From Solirubrobacter deserti (GTDB lineage: Bacteria > Actinomycetota > Thermoleophilia > Solirubrobacterales > Solirubrobacteraceae), in NCBI RefSeq assembly GCF_003344625.1, contig NZ_QPKJ02000005.1, forward strand, positions 806,001 to 870,000: DNA of 64,000 nucleotides, read 5' to 3'. The translations under genes and the position numbers were made by a program. The notes beneath the pieces are model-generated. The model ran no database searches, had not been told where the DNA came from, and was given only the letters and a program-made list of their open reading frames with translations. Below, in pieces: positions 29,922-38,819 of this stretch; the first letter of the stretch is position 1; each line of letters opens with the position of its first letter.

Positions 29922-30776
29922 ATGGACCCGCGCCGCGTGCTGACGTTCCGGGCGGTCGCGCACGAGCGGTCGTTCAGTGCCGCCGCCCGCGCGTTGTCGC
30001 TGACCCAGCCGGCGGTGTCGCAGCAGGTGGCGGCGCTGGAGAAGGAGGTCGGCGCCCGGCTGCTGGATCGCGAGAACGCGATGGCGCTGACGGCGGCCGG
30101 CGAGGTCCTGCTCGCACACGCGGACGCGATCGCGGAACGCTTCGCGCTCGCCTCGCGCCAGCTGGGGGAGCTCACGGCGCCGGGCCGGCTGCGGATCGGC
30201 GCGTTCCCGAGCGCGCTGGCCGCGTTGGTGCCGCAAGCCGCGACCCGGATCGGACAGGTCACCTTGGAGGAGGGCTCGACGCCCGAGCTCGCGGAGCGCG
30301 TCCGCCGCGGCGAGCTTCATCTCGCGGTCGGCTTCCAGGACGCGGCGCAACCGCGGCGCGAGCACGACGGCGTCGAGCGGCTGGACCTCGTGCGCGAGTC
30401 GTTCGTCGCGGCGCTCCCGCCGGACCACCCGCTCGCGGCGCGCGAGGAGATCTCGCTCAGCGCGCTCGCCGACGAGCCGTGGGTCGCGCCCAGCGGCGAC
30501 AATCTGATCGCCCGGGCCTGCCGAGCCGCGGGCTTCGAGCCGCGCCTGGTGATGATCAGCCGCGACCCGCTCGCCAATCGCGCGCTCGTCACGCAGGGCA
30601 TGGCCGTGACGATCATGCCGCGGCTGCTCGCACGCGAGTTCACGGGCGTCGCGCTGCGCCCGCTCACCGACCCGCCGCAGCGCGACCTCTACGTGCTCCT
30701 GCCTCCCGGCGGGCGGCACCCGCTCGCCGAGGACGCCTATCGCGCGCTGCGCGAAGTAGCCTCCGAGCTGTCGTGA
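29922..30776 (+). CDS. LysR family transcriptional regulator
   Basis: 284 residues. The winged helix at residues 1-60 ([46 protein letters not shown]) is a clean LysR DNA-binding domain, followed by the periplasmic-binding-like effector domain (from about residue 88). The 165 bp between secA and this ATG carry no gene; just before the start, ATCG-N11-CGAT resembles a LysR half-site pair. Its stop overlaps the purU start (GTGA), so it may govern purU in an operon rather than a divergent target. Confidence 0.88.
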   Translation: MDPRRVLTFRAVAHERSFSAAARALSLTQPAVSQQVAALEKEVGARLLDRENAMALTAAGEVLLAHADAIAERFALASRQLGELTAPGRLRIGAFPSALAALVPQAATRIGQVTLEEGSTPELAERVRRGELHLAVGFQDAAQPRREHDGVERLDLVRESFVAALPPDHPLAAREEISLSALADEPWVAPSGDNLIARACRAAGFEPRLVMISRDPLANRALVTQGMAVTIMPRLLAREFTGVALRPLTDPPQRDLYVLLPPGGRHPLAEDAYRALREVASELS

Positions 30777-31597
30777 ACGGACGCCTCCTGATCACTTGCC
30801 ATGACCGGCACGGCATCGTCGCCGCCGTCGCCGGCTTCCTCGCCGCCTCCGGAGCCAACATCGTCAGCTCCGACCAGCACTCGACCGACCCCGAGGGCGG
30901 CGAGTTCTTCATGCGCATGGAGTTCAACCTCGCCCACGGCGACCTCGACGCGCTCGGCCGAGCGTTCTCGCAGGAGGTCGCGGAACGCTTCGACATGCGC
31001 TGGCGCCTCACCGACGGCTCCATCCCGAAGCGGATGGCGGTCCTCGTCTCCAAGGAGGACCACTGCCTCGTGGACCTGCTGTGGCGCCACCGCCGCGGCG
31101 AGCTCGACGCCACGATCCCGCTCGTCGCGTCCAACCACCCGGACTGGGCCAACGACGTGGGCACGTTCAACATCGCCTACCACCACCTCCCGTTCCCGAA
31201 CGAGCCCGAGCTGATCGAGCTGCTGCGCGGGAACTGCGACCTCGTCGTGCTCGCCCGCTACATGCGCATCCTCAGCGCCGACTTCCTCGAGCAGGTCGGC
31301 GTCCCGATCATCAACATCCACCACTCCTTCCTGCCGGCCTTCGCGGGCGCGAACCCGTACCAGCGCGCCTACGAGCGCGGCGTGAAGATCATCGGCGCGA
31401 CCGCCCACTACGTCACCGAGGAGCTTGACGCGGGCCCGATCATCGAGCAGGACGTCGCGCGCGTCACGCACCGCGAGCACGCCGACACGATGGTCCGCCT
31501 CGGCCGCGACATCGAGCGCACCGTGCTCGCCCGCGCCGTCAAGGCGCACCTCGACGACCGCGTGCTGATCTACGGCAACCGGACGGTGGTCTTCTAA
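30773..31597 (+). CDS. purU: Formyltetrahydrofolate deformylase
   Basis: 274 residues from the GTG at 30773 overlapping the LysR stop. An N-terminal ACT domain ([28 protein letters not shown]) is followed by the formyl-transferase domain with the catalytic Asn/His/Asp: [18 protein letters not shown] near residue 178, [21 protein letters not shown] near 203. PurU hydrolyses 10-formyl-THF to formate and THF, balancing one-carbon pools; in the family the ACT domain binds glycine/methionine. The proximity to SAH metabolism genes is distant and probably incidental. Confidence 0.93.
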   Translation: MNGRLLITCHDRHGIVAAVAGFLAASGANIVSSDQHSTDPEGGEFFMRMEFNLAHGDLDALGRAFSQEVAERFDMRWRLTDGSIPKRMAVLVSKEDHCLVDLLWRHRRGELDATIPLVASNHPDWANDVGTFNIAYHHLPFPNEPELIELLRGNCDLVVLARYMRILSADFLEQVGVPIINIHHSFLPAFAGANPYQRAYERGVKIIGATAHYVTEELDAGPIIEQDVARVTHREHADTMVRLGRDIERTVLARAVKAHLDDRVLIYGNRTVVF

Positions 31598-33741
31598 CAG
31601 CGCGTCGCCGCGCACGCGCGCGCTCGGCTGGAGAAGACGCGCAGCGTCGTCGCCGAGCGGTTGTCGCTCAGGCGCGTCTCGGCCGTGGACGTGTGCACCG
31701 CGACGCGGTTGACGACGCGGCCGAGCAGCGGCGTCGTGTAGGTCGCGTGGAGCGTGACGCGCTGCCCGGGCGCGAGATCCCCGAGCCGGCAGCGCAGTGG
31801 CCGCGTGCCGCGGCAGCGCACGCCGGGCGGCGCCTCGACGTTGACCACGCGGTGCGTCGGCGGCTGCAGCTCCTCCGCGACCACGTCCTCCGCGGTCACC
31901 GTCCCGGTGTTGGTCACGACCACCGTGGAGCGCGCCGGCCGGCCGCGCACGACCGCGCTCGGAGAGACGCGCTTGGTGATGCGCAGGTTGGTCCGCGGGT
32001 TGGCCTGCGAGGTCTCGCCGCGCCTGCCGCTGTCGCCGTCGCCGCCCTCACCGGGCGCATCGCCGGGCCGCCCCGGCGCGCCGCGCGCGAAGGCGTCCGT
32101 GAACGTGCACGACACGTCCGGCGTCTCGGCGGTCAGGCGCACGCGTACGCGGCCCTGCGCGCTGCCGAACGGCACGCCGTTACAGACGACGCCCTCGAGC
32201 CGCCAGGTGCCGTCTTCGCTGCCGGTCGGGGTGGTCTCCTGGATCTCATAGGTGCCGAGCGGCAGGCTGTCGGTCGTGTCGCCGGCGGCGGTTACGGGCA
32301 CCTCCGGGCGCGCCGTGGACGCCTGCTGGTGGAGCACGACCGGCGGCTCACGGTCGACCGGGCGGATGTCGAACCCGGTCGTGCCGGTCGCGCCGGTCGT
32401 GACCTTGCGCAGCCGGATCGAGCCCTCGGCGACGAACTCGTTGATGAACAGGCACACCGCGCCGGCGCCCGGTCCGATCGGGACCCGCAGCGGATCGGTG
32501 AACGGCGTCACGATCCGCCCGTTGCAGCGCACGGCGCGGCGCTCCCAGTGCCCACCCGGCTGGGCCACGGGCGACTCGCCGATCTCGTAGCGCCCGGTGG
32601 CAGAGGCGGCAGCCGCTCGTAGACCGGCACGTCGACGGCTGTCGTCGTCACCGGCGCCTCGGCCTGCAGACCGGGGCCGCGGATCAGGAAGTCGGTGCGC
32701 CCAGCCGTCCCGCGCGTGGCCTTGCCCACCGTGAGGCCGCTCGGTGCCGGCTCCAGCCCGTTGCGGTACGTGCACGTCACCGTGTCGCCGGCGGCGAGCG
32801 CGATCTCGGCGTCCGCGCTCTCGGCCGGCACCCCGATGCGGCTCGCCCCGGTCTGGGAGACGCAGCTGTGGTCGATCAGCGCCCAGCCCGGCTCCGCGAT
32901 CTCGTGCAACCGCCACGGCGTTCCGCCGGCCGACACGGCTGCGCGGTAGAACGTCTGAGCCGAGGGACGGCCGGGCGCGGCGGTCAGCGCGAAGCGGCCG
33001 TCGGCGTTGAAGGAGAGGTTGCCCTCGAACTGGAAGCGGTGCTCGGCGACGTCGGGCGGGGCGTCGAGCTGTTTGCGGACGACGATCGTGCCGCTCGTCG
33101 GCGGCGGCGTGACGTAGTAGGCGAAACAGAACACGTGCCGCGCGCCGAGTGGGTACGCGATGTACTCGACGTTGTCGCCGTTGTAGTTGTCGATCGCGCA
33201 GCGCAGCGCACCGAAGCCGTACTGGCTCGGGTACGGGCCGTTCAAGATCGGGTCGGCGGGCGTGCCGCCCTGCAGCCACAGCGTGCGCCGCGCCGCCAGG
33301 TCGGCTTCCGCGCCCGACAGCGAGAGCGTGACCGCGCCGCGAGCGTGCGACCGGTGCTCGCGCCCGCCGCGTTCAGGAGCGGCACGGACTCGCGCGTGAC
33401 GATCGAGTCGCTGAACGCTCCCGTGACGATCGACAGCGACCCCACGGCCCGCTGATGGCCCGCGACCGGTAGTTCGTCCCGAGCGTGAAGCGCCAGTCGG
33501 GCAGCGGCCGGCACTGCGGCTGGGCGTTCGCCTCCACGTCCGGATCAATGGGCTGCCCCGAGCGGTACGGCGTGTTCGGGCCGAGATCCTGCAGGCTCTC
33601 CTGGATGTCGTTGCGCGCGAGGTTCGCGGCGATCGCGGCGTAGCTCGGGCACGCGCGGGCGGCGAAGGTGACCGACAGCCGCGCCTGGGCCGACCCGGGC
33701 ACGACCAGAACGGCGAACAAGGTGAGCACCATCCACCTCAC
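31594..33741 (-). pseudogene. Exported DUF11/SpaA-like surface protein broken by three frameshifts
   Basis: The coding sense moves through three frames along one gene. Frame A starts with a signal peptide (MRWMVLTLFAVLVVPGSAQA, from 33741). At the CCCC run 33440-33443 sense moves to frame B (SLSIVTGAFSDSIV...), at CC 33337-33338 to frame C (AVTLSLSGAEADLAARRTL...), and at CCC 32593-32595 to the last frame (RYEIGESPVAQPGGHW...) which runs to the stop at 31594. Each step fits the loss of one G on the coding strand. Downstream domains include repeated prealbumin/SpaA-like modules (TYEIQETTPTG, NGVPFG) and a DUF11 repeat (ITKRVSPSAVVRGRPARSTVVVTNTGTV). Intact, it would encode about 715 residues. 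Either a recent pseudogene or uncorrected sequencing indels. Confidence 0.8.
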
Positions 33742-33774
33742 GCAATCAGCATAAGCCCAGATCGCTCAGTATGT

Positions 33775-35208
33775 CTAGCCGTCGACGACCAATGCGTCGA
33801 GGGGTCCGAGCAACCTGCGCGAGCGGCGGGACACACCGGGCAGCTTGACGAGGTGATGCGTCATCGCCGCGCCCGCGCGCCGTCGCTCGAGCTGCTCGCT
33901 CGCGATCGGATGCCACGCCTCGTCGATGAGCGTCGTGGGGTCGCCCGAAGCGTCCTCGCGCTCGAGGTGCTCGCGCCACAACGTCTCCCGGGTCGCGCGG
34001 GCGAGCGCCGGGTCGCACGTGACCACGTCGACCTCGGTGTCGTTGAACAGCGAGTGCTCGTTGAGGTTCGCGGAGCCGACGGCGAGCCACTCGTCGTCGA
34101 CGATCCCGATCTTGGCGTGCACGTACAGCGGGCCGGACTTCTCGCCCGAGCGGGACATGATCGTCGCGGCCAGGAAGTGCTTGCGCCCGTCGTCGGCGGC
34201 CACGAGCCGGCCGAGCATCCCGCGCGTGTCGTCCTGCCCGTTGTTGGCGCGGTGCGGGAGCAGGACCACGACCCGGAACTCGGGTGACGGGGGGTTGCGC
34301 AGCTTGGTCTCCAGGATGTGGACGATCTCCGGCGACCACAGGAACTGGTTCTCGAGGTAGATCAGCCGCTGCGCGCTGCGCAGCGCCCGCACGTAGGTCT
34401 CCAGCACCGAGAACTCGCCGCGCGGGAGCACGCGGTACGCGCCCTCGGGGACCGTGCGGACGAACTGCACCTCGGTCTCGCCCGCGGCGGGGACGTCGGT
34501 CGGCAGCTCGATCGCCTCCTTCGCGGTCGCCTCCCAGCGCATCGCGAAATGCGCGGCGACGTCGCGCACGATCGGCCCGCGCAGCAGCGCGGTCGCGTCG
34601 TGCCAGCCGATCTCCTCCTTGTACTCGTGCGCGTTGGTGTCGTAGCGGTCGCCCGCGAGCGTCGTGAGGTCGATGCCGCCCACGAACGCGAGCTCGTCGT
34701 CGACGATCACGAGCTTCTCGTGATGGCAGTGCATCAGGCGCGTGCACGAGTCCAGCTGGCACTGGATCTTCGTGCCCCGCACCAGCCGCTCGCGCGCGGG
34801 CCGCACCGCGCCCCGGCGGGGCTGGAAGACGGGCACGGGCGCGCCCGCCCACACGATCACCCGCACCGGCACGCGCTCGGCGACCTCGCCCAGCAGCTCG
34901 CGCACGCCGGTCGACTTGCGCGGGCCGGGATCGAAGTCGGGCTCCAGGTGCCAGGAGCACACGTGGACGTGACGTTGCGCGCCACGGATCGCCTCCGCCA
35001 TCCGCGGCAGCGCGTTCGCGCCGTCGATCAGCAGCTCCATCGAGTTGCCCATCCGGGGCGGCGCCCCGGTCTGTGCCCACAGCCCGGGGGTGGCGGGGGC
35101 GACGGCCCGCAGCTGGCCGTGGCGGCGCATCCGGCGCATGTGGTGGTGGATCATCGCCTGCTCGATCCCGCCGCCCACTGCTGCGTCGAAGCGATCGAGA
35201 ACCCTCAT
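33775..35208 (-). CDS. Phospholipase D/cardiolipin synthase-like family protein
   Basis: 477 residues. Two HKD motifs: MHCHHEKLVIVDDELAFVGG (near residue 160, HxKxxxxD) and YVHAKIGIVDDEWLAVGSANLN (near 390, HxKxxxxD with GSxN). The first half also has CSWHLEPDFDP (near 85). PLD-superfamily enzymes use the paired His to cleave or transfer phosphatidyl groups; in bacteria they are usually cardiolipin synthases or phospholipase D. No obvious signal peptide or transmembrane anchor is present, unlike typical Cls. ATG at 35208. Confidence 0.85.
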   Translation of the reverse strand: MRVLDRFDAAVGGGIEQAMIHHHMRRMRRHGQLRAVAPATPGLWAQTGAPPRMGNSMELLIDGANALPRMAEAIRGAQRHVHVCSWHLEPDFDPGPRKSTGVRELLGEVAERVPVRVIVWAGAPVPVFQPRRGAVRPARERLVRGTKIQCQLDSCTRLMHCHHEKLVIVDDELAFVGGIDLTTLAGDRYDTNAHEYKEEIGWHDATALLRGPIVRDVAAHFAMRWEATAKEAIELPTDVPAAGETEVQFVRTVPEGAYRVLPRGEFSVLETYVRALRSAQRLIYLENQFLWSPEIVHILETKLRNPPSPEFRVVVLLPHRANNGQDDTRGMLGRLVAADDGRKHFLAATIMSRSGEKSGPLYVHAKIGIVDDEWLAVGSANLNEHSLFNDTEVDVVTCDPALARATRETLWREHLEREDASGDPTTLIDEAWHPIASEQLERRRAGAAMTHHLVKLPGVSRRSRRLLGPLDALVVDG

Positions 35209-35240
35209 ACGAGACCGCGTACCCGCTAGCCTCATCGGCC

Positions 35241-36348
35241 ATGGCCTCCGATCAGAGCACCAACCAGCGCCTGGCCACTGTCCGCGAGCAGATGTCCCTG
35301 CTCTCGGACTATCTTTGACCCCGCTCAGATGCAGGAGCGCCTGAGCGCGCTCGAAGAGGAGATGGGGTCGGCGGGCTTCTGGGACAACCCGGACTACGCC
35401 GCGAAGGTCGGGGCCGAGCACACGCGTACGCAGCGCCGGCTGGAGAGCTTCGTCAAGCTGCAGGCCGACGCGGAGGACCTTGAAGGCCTGGCCGAGCTGG
35501 CCGAGGAGGACGAGGAGATCGCCGCCGAGCTCGAGGGCGCGATCGCGTCCGTCGAGGCGCGCCTGAGCGAGGCCGAGGAGCAGCGCCTGTTCACCGGCGA
35601 CTACGACGCGGGCGACGCGCTCGTGACCGTCAACGCGGGCGCGGGCGGCACGGACGCCCAGGACTGGGCCGAGATGGTGCTGCGCATGGAGATGCGCTGG
35701 GCCGAGTCCCGCGGCTTCAAGGTCGACTTGCTGGAGGCGAGCGCGGGGGAGGAGGCGGGCATCAAGTCCGCGACTTTCCAGGTCAGCGGCGACAACGCCT
35801 ACGGGCTCTACAGCGCCGAGAAGGGCGTGCACCGGCTCGTGCGCCTGTCCCCGTTCGACTCGGCCAACCGGCGCCAGACGTCGTTCGCGGGCGTCGAGGT
35901 CGCGCCCGTGGTCGAAGAGGCGGGCGACATCGAGATCGACGACGACGACCTGCAGGTCGACACCTACCGCGCGTCCGGCGCCGGCGGCCAGCACGTCAAC
36001 AAGACCGACTCGGCCGTGCGCATCACGCACCGGCCGTCCGGCATCGTCGTCCAGTGCCAGAACGAGCGCTCGCAGTCCGCGAACCGCCAGACCGCGATGA
36101 ACATGCTCCGCGCGAAGCTGATCGAGCGCCAGGAGGCCGAGCGCCAGGCCGAGATCGCCAAGGAGCGCGGCGAGGCGCAGGACGTGAACTTCGGCTCGCA
36201 GATCCGCTCGTACGTGCTGCACCCGTACACGATGGTCAAGGACCACCGGACCGACTTCGAGGTCGGCAACGCGAACGCCGTACTCGACGGCGACCTCGAC
36301 GGCTTCGTGCGCGCCTGGCTCGAAGCCAACGCGAAGTCTCGGGCCTAG
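35241..36348 (+). CDS. prfB: Peptide chain release factor 2 with programmed +1 frameshift
   Basis: The first 25 codons (35241-35315) end at an in-frame TGA (35316-35318); a +1 shift on CTT restores the main frame from GAC at 35317, giving 368 residues (join 35241..35315,35317..36348). RF2 recognises UGA/UAA: the SPF recognition tripeptide is in RLSPFDSANRRQTSFA and the catalytic GGQ in SGAGGQHVNKTDSAVRI. The RF-1-like N-terminal domain is seen in MQERLSALEEEMGSAGFWDN. The premature UGA is the self-regulatory sensor of RF2 supply. Both halves read as conserved RF2, so this is not a sequencing error. Confidence 0.95.
35313..35319 (+). promoter_or_regulatory. Programmed frameshift site of prfB (CTTTGAC)
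   Basis: CTT TGA C at 35313-35319 is the classical RF2 slippage heptamer: the ribosome pauses at UGA, peptidyl-tRNA-Leu slips from CUU to UUU and translation resumes at GAC. The Shine-Dalgarno-like stimulator usually 3-6 nt upstream (AGGGGG in E. coli) is weak or absent here; upstream reads CTCTCGGACTAT. Confidence 0.9.
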
Positions 36349-36833
36349 CCGGCCGACAGCTTGGCGAGCAGCTTGCGCGTGATGCGCGCGAGCTGCTCGC
36401 GTTCGTCCGCGCTGATCGCGGACAGCCACTCGTGCTCGCGCGCGAGGTGCTCGGCGATCACGCGGTCGACGAGGTCGTGCCCCTGGTGGGTGAGCTCGAT
36501 CAGCAGCGCACGCCGGTCGGTCGTGTGCGGGACGCGGCGCAGCAGCCCCCGCTTCTCCAGGCGATCCAGGCGACCGGTCATCGTGCCCGTGGAGACGAGC
36601 AGTGACTCCGACAGCTGGCCCGGTGACAGCCGGCCGGCGCGGCGCAGCGTGAACAACACGTCGCCGTCGGCGACCTGAAGCCCGTGCTCCTTGGCGCTCT
36701 CGCCCAGCAGCGCCTCGATCCGGCGCCCGACGTGCAGCAGGCGCGCGATCACGGCCATCGCCTCCACGTCCTGCAGGTCGGGGCGGACGCGCGCCCACTG
36801 CGCGGCCAGGTCGTCCAGGCGGTCGGTCGGCAC
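36345..36833 (-). CDS. MarR family transcriptional regulator
   Basis: 162 residues from the GTG at 36833; an in-frame TTG at 36857 is possible but would start inside the palindromic operator. Winged helix: GDVLFTLRRAGRLSPGQLSESLLVSTGTMTGRLDRLEKRGLLRRVPHTTDRRALLIELT (about residues 62-120), with the wing DRR. The remaining helices form the dimer interface. It diverges from a cupin gene across an 11-bp-arm palindrome, the usual arrangement for a MarR repressor and its target. The 3' end touches prfB's stop. Confidence 0.88.
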   Translation of the reverse strand: MPTDRLDDLAAQWARVRPDLQDVEAMAVIARLLHVGRRIEALLGESAKEHGLQVADGDVLFTLRRAGRLSPGQLSESLLVSTGTMTGRLDRLEKRGLLRRVPHTTDRRALLIELTHQGHDLVDRVIAEHLAREHEWLSAISADEREQLARITRKLLAKLSAG

Positions 36834-36850
36834 GCGGTCAAGAATAGCTC

Positions 36851-36880
36851 TTGACAAAGTATCTTGATCTCAAGATACTT
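36851..36880. promoter_or_regulatory. Divergent promoter with MarR-type palindromic operator
   Basis: AAGTATCTTGA (36857-36867) and TCAAGATACTT (36870-36880) are perfect 11-bp inverted repeats around TC. Rightward, TTGACA (36851-36856), a 17-bp spacer and GATACT (36874-36879) make a good sigma-70-type promoter for the cupin gene, with its spacer and -10 buried in the palindrome. This is a strong candidate operator for the divergent MarR protein, which would block both directions. Confidence 0.8.
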
Positions 36881-36891
36881 GGACTCAAGCT

Positions 36892-37380
36892 ATGAACCAA
36901 CTCATCCTCACACCGCACGAGACCGTCACCGTCGTCGAGCATGCGCCCGAGCGCCTGGTCGTCGACGTCACCTACGTCCCTGGAGGGAAGCAGCCACCCG
37001 CGCACTTCCATCCCGAGCAGGACGAGCACTTCGAGATCACCGGCGGGATCGTCGGCGTCAAGCTGCCGGGCGAACGGCTGGAGCTCGAGCGCGGCGCGGT
37101 GCTGGAGATCCCGCGCGGGACGCCGCACGTGCTCTGGAACGCAGGCACCGAGCCGGCCACGGCACGCTGGACGACCACGCCGGCCGGCCGCACGCTCGAC
37201 TGGTTCGCCAAGCTGGACGCCCTCAACCGCGAGCACGGCAAGCTGCCCGGGCTGCTCGCCTTCGCGCCGGTGCTGGTCGAGTTCGAGGACGTGTTCCGCG
37301 TCGTCGGCCCGCAGTTCGTCATCCGGACGCTGGCACGCTTCGGGCGCGGGGAGGGCGCGGCGCTGGAATCGACGGCGTGA
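36892..37380 (+). CDS. Cupin domain protein
   Basis: 162 residues. Single cupin barrel: YVPGGKQPPAHFHPEQDEHFEITGG (residues ~28-52) carries the metal-binding motif 1 (HxH...E...), and GAVLEIPRGTPHVLWNAGTEPA (~78-99) motif 2 with its His. A C-terminal ~55-residue helical region follows (LDWFAKLDALNREHGKLPG). Metal and substrate are unknown. Its start is about 12 nt downstream of the -10, giving a very short leader, and it is apparently repressed by the divergent MarR protein. Confidence 0.82.
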   Translation: MNQLILTPHETVTVVEHAPERLVVDVTYVPGGKQPPAHFHPEQDEHFEITGGIVGVKLPGERLELERGAVLEIPRGTPHVLWNAGTEPATARWTTTPAGRTLDWFAKLDALNREHGKLPGLLAFAPVLVEFEDVFRVVGPQFVIRTLARFGRGEGAALESTA

Positions 37381-37428
37381 ACCGGGTTAGGATCGCGGCG
37401 ACCAGTCCACCAGTGAAGGGTTCCGCAC

Positions 37429-38790
37429 ATGTTCGAGCCCGGGACGTACCGCATCGCCGCCGACCTGTTGCGCGTCAGGAGCCGGAGCGACAAGGTGTTC
37501 AGGACGCTGTCGTGGGGCGACCGCCTGAAAGTGACCGGCGCCGACGCCGCCGGCCTGAATGTCGACGTCGACGGGCCGGCGCGGGTGAAGGCGCCGCCGG
37601 CGTCGGCACTCGTCAAGGAGGCTGACGCCCGGTCGCCGCAGGTCCTCAAGGTCGACTTCGTGGACGTCCAGCAGGGCGACGCAACCGTGCTCGAGACCGC
37701 GGACGGCGCCACGATGCTCGTCGACGGCGGAGAGAACCTGCTGTTCGCGCGCTACCTCGCCGGCCGCTTCCGGGGGACGACGAGCGCGGCGCCCAAACCG
37801 ATCGACTGCATCGTGGTCTCGCACGGCGACGCCGACCACTTCGCGGGGCTCACGCGGATCTTCGGGACCGAGTCCGAGGCCCGCAAGCAGCTGTTCCTCG
37901 CCCCCGAGCGCATCTTCCACAACGGGATCGTGCGGCGCGCGGCGGAGCCCAAGCTCGGGGCCACCGTGAAGGTCGGGCGCCGGCGGGTGCTGACCGAGCT
38001 CCACGACGACGTCCGCACGCTTCCCACGGCCGACCTGAGCGACGGCTTCGCCGAGTGGCAGGCCGCCGTGAACGCGTGGTCGGCGCGCCGTCCGACGTTC
38101 CAGATGCGCCGCGTGCAGCGCGGAGATCACGCGCAGTTCGACTTCCTGCGCTCGCGCGGCGTGGACGTGCAGGTGCTGGGCCCGGTGACGATGGACGCCA
38201 ACGGCGGCCCCGGGCTGCCGTGGCTCACGGACGAGGGCAAGACCATCAACGGGCACTCGGTCGTGCTGCTGGTGCGCTTCGGCAACGTGCGCTTCCTGCT
38301 GGCGGGCGACCTCAACACGGCGGCCGAGAAGACGCTGGTCGCCGACCACGAAGCGGGCACGATCGACCTGCGCGCGGACGTGCTGAAGGTCCCGCACCAC
38401 GGCTCGGCCGACTACCTGCCGGAGTTCCTGGAGCGCGTCGCGCCCGGTGTCTCGGTGGTGTCCTCGGGCGACGAGCGCGAGCACATCCACCCGCGCGCGA
38501 CGCTGCTCGCCGCGCTCGGCCGGCACGCCCGCCCGAGCCTGGCCGAGCCGGTGATGTTCATCACCGAGCTGGCCGCGTTCTTCAAGTCCGTCGGCCAGGC
38601 CGACACCGACGGGGACCGGCCGATCTGGGCGTTCGAACGCTCGGCGTTCGGGATCGTCCGCTGCCGCACCGACGGGCAGCGGCTGCTCGTGTACACCGAC
38701 ACCGGCGTCAAGACCAAGAACGAGGCCTACGCGTTCACGGTCGCCGCCGACGGGACGATGGCCGAGGACAAGGTGAGCGTCGTGCCGTGA
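37429..38790 (+). CDS. ComEC/Rec2-like metallo-beta-lactamase-fold hydrolase, cytosolic
   Basis: 453 residues with no membrane segment. The MBL core begins near residue 70: KVDFVDVQQGDATVLET, MLVDGGE, then SHGDADHFAGL (HxHxDH variant reading H-G-D-A-D-H) near 132, GHSVVLLVRFGNVRFLLAGDLN near 280 and KVPHHGSAD near 318 (second metal His pair). This is the stand-alone form of the domain found at the C-terminus of ComEC; such proteins may be nucleases or phosphodiesterases. The first ~65 residues look like an SH3-like module. The C-terminal ~90 residues are unassigned. It is followed directly by nadC. Confidence 0.78.
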   Translation: MFEPGTYRIAADLLRVRSRSDKVFRTLSWGDRLKVTGADAAGLNVDVDGPARVKAPPASALVKEADARSPQVLKVDFVDVQQGDATVLETADGATMLVDGGENLLFARYLAGRFRGTTSAAPKPIDCIVVSHGDADHFAGLTRIFGTESEARKQLFLAPERIFHNGIVRRAAEPKLGATVKVGRRRVLTELHDDVRTLPTADLSDGFAEWQAAVNAWSARRPTFQMRRVQRGDHAQFDFLRSRGVDVQVLGPVTMDANGGPGLPWLTDEGKTINGHSVVLLVRFGNVRFLLAGDLNTAAEKTLVADHEAGTIDLRADVLKVPHHGSADYLPEFLERVAPGVSVVSSGDEREHIHPRATLLAALGRHARPSLAEPVMFITELAAFFKSVGQADTDGDRPIWAFERSAFGIVRCRTDGQRLLVYTDTGVKTKNEAYAFTVAADGTMAEDKVSVVP

Positions 38791-38806
38791 TTTTGGTCGC
38801 GTCGAC

Positions 38807-38812
38807 TATAAT
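38807..38812 (+). promoter_or_regulatory. Likely -10 element of a leaderless nadC transcript
   Basis: TATAAT (38807-38812), a perfect -10 hexamer in 72% GC sequence, lies seven nt before the GTG at 38820. Transcription would start at about that codon. No convincing -35 is seen 16-18 bp upstream. The next upstream ATG (38811) would lie within the -10 itself. Confidence 0.5.
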
Positions 38813-38819
38813 GGTCGGC

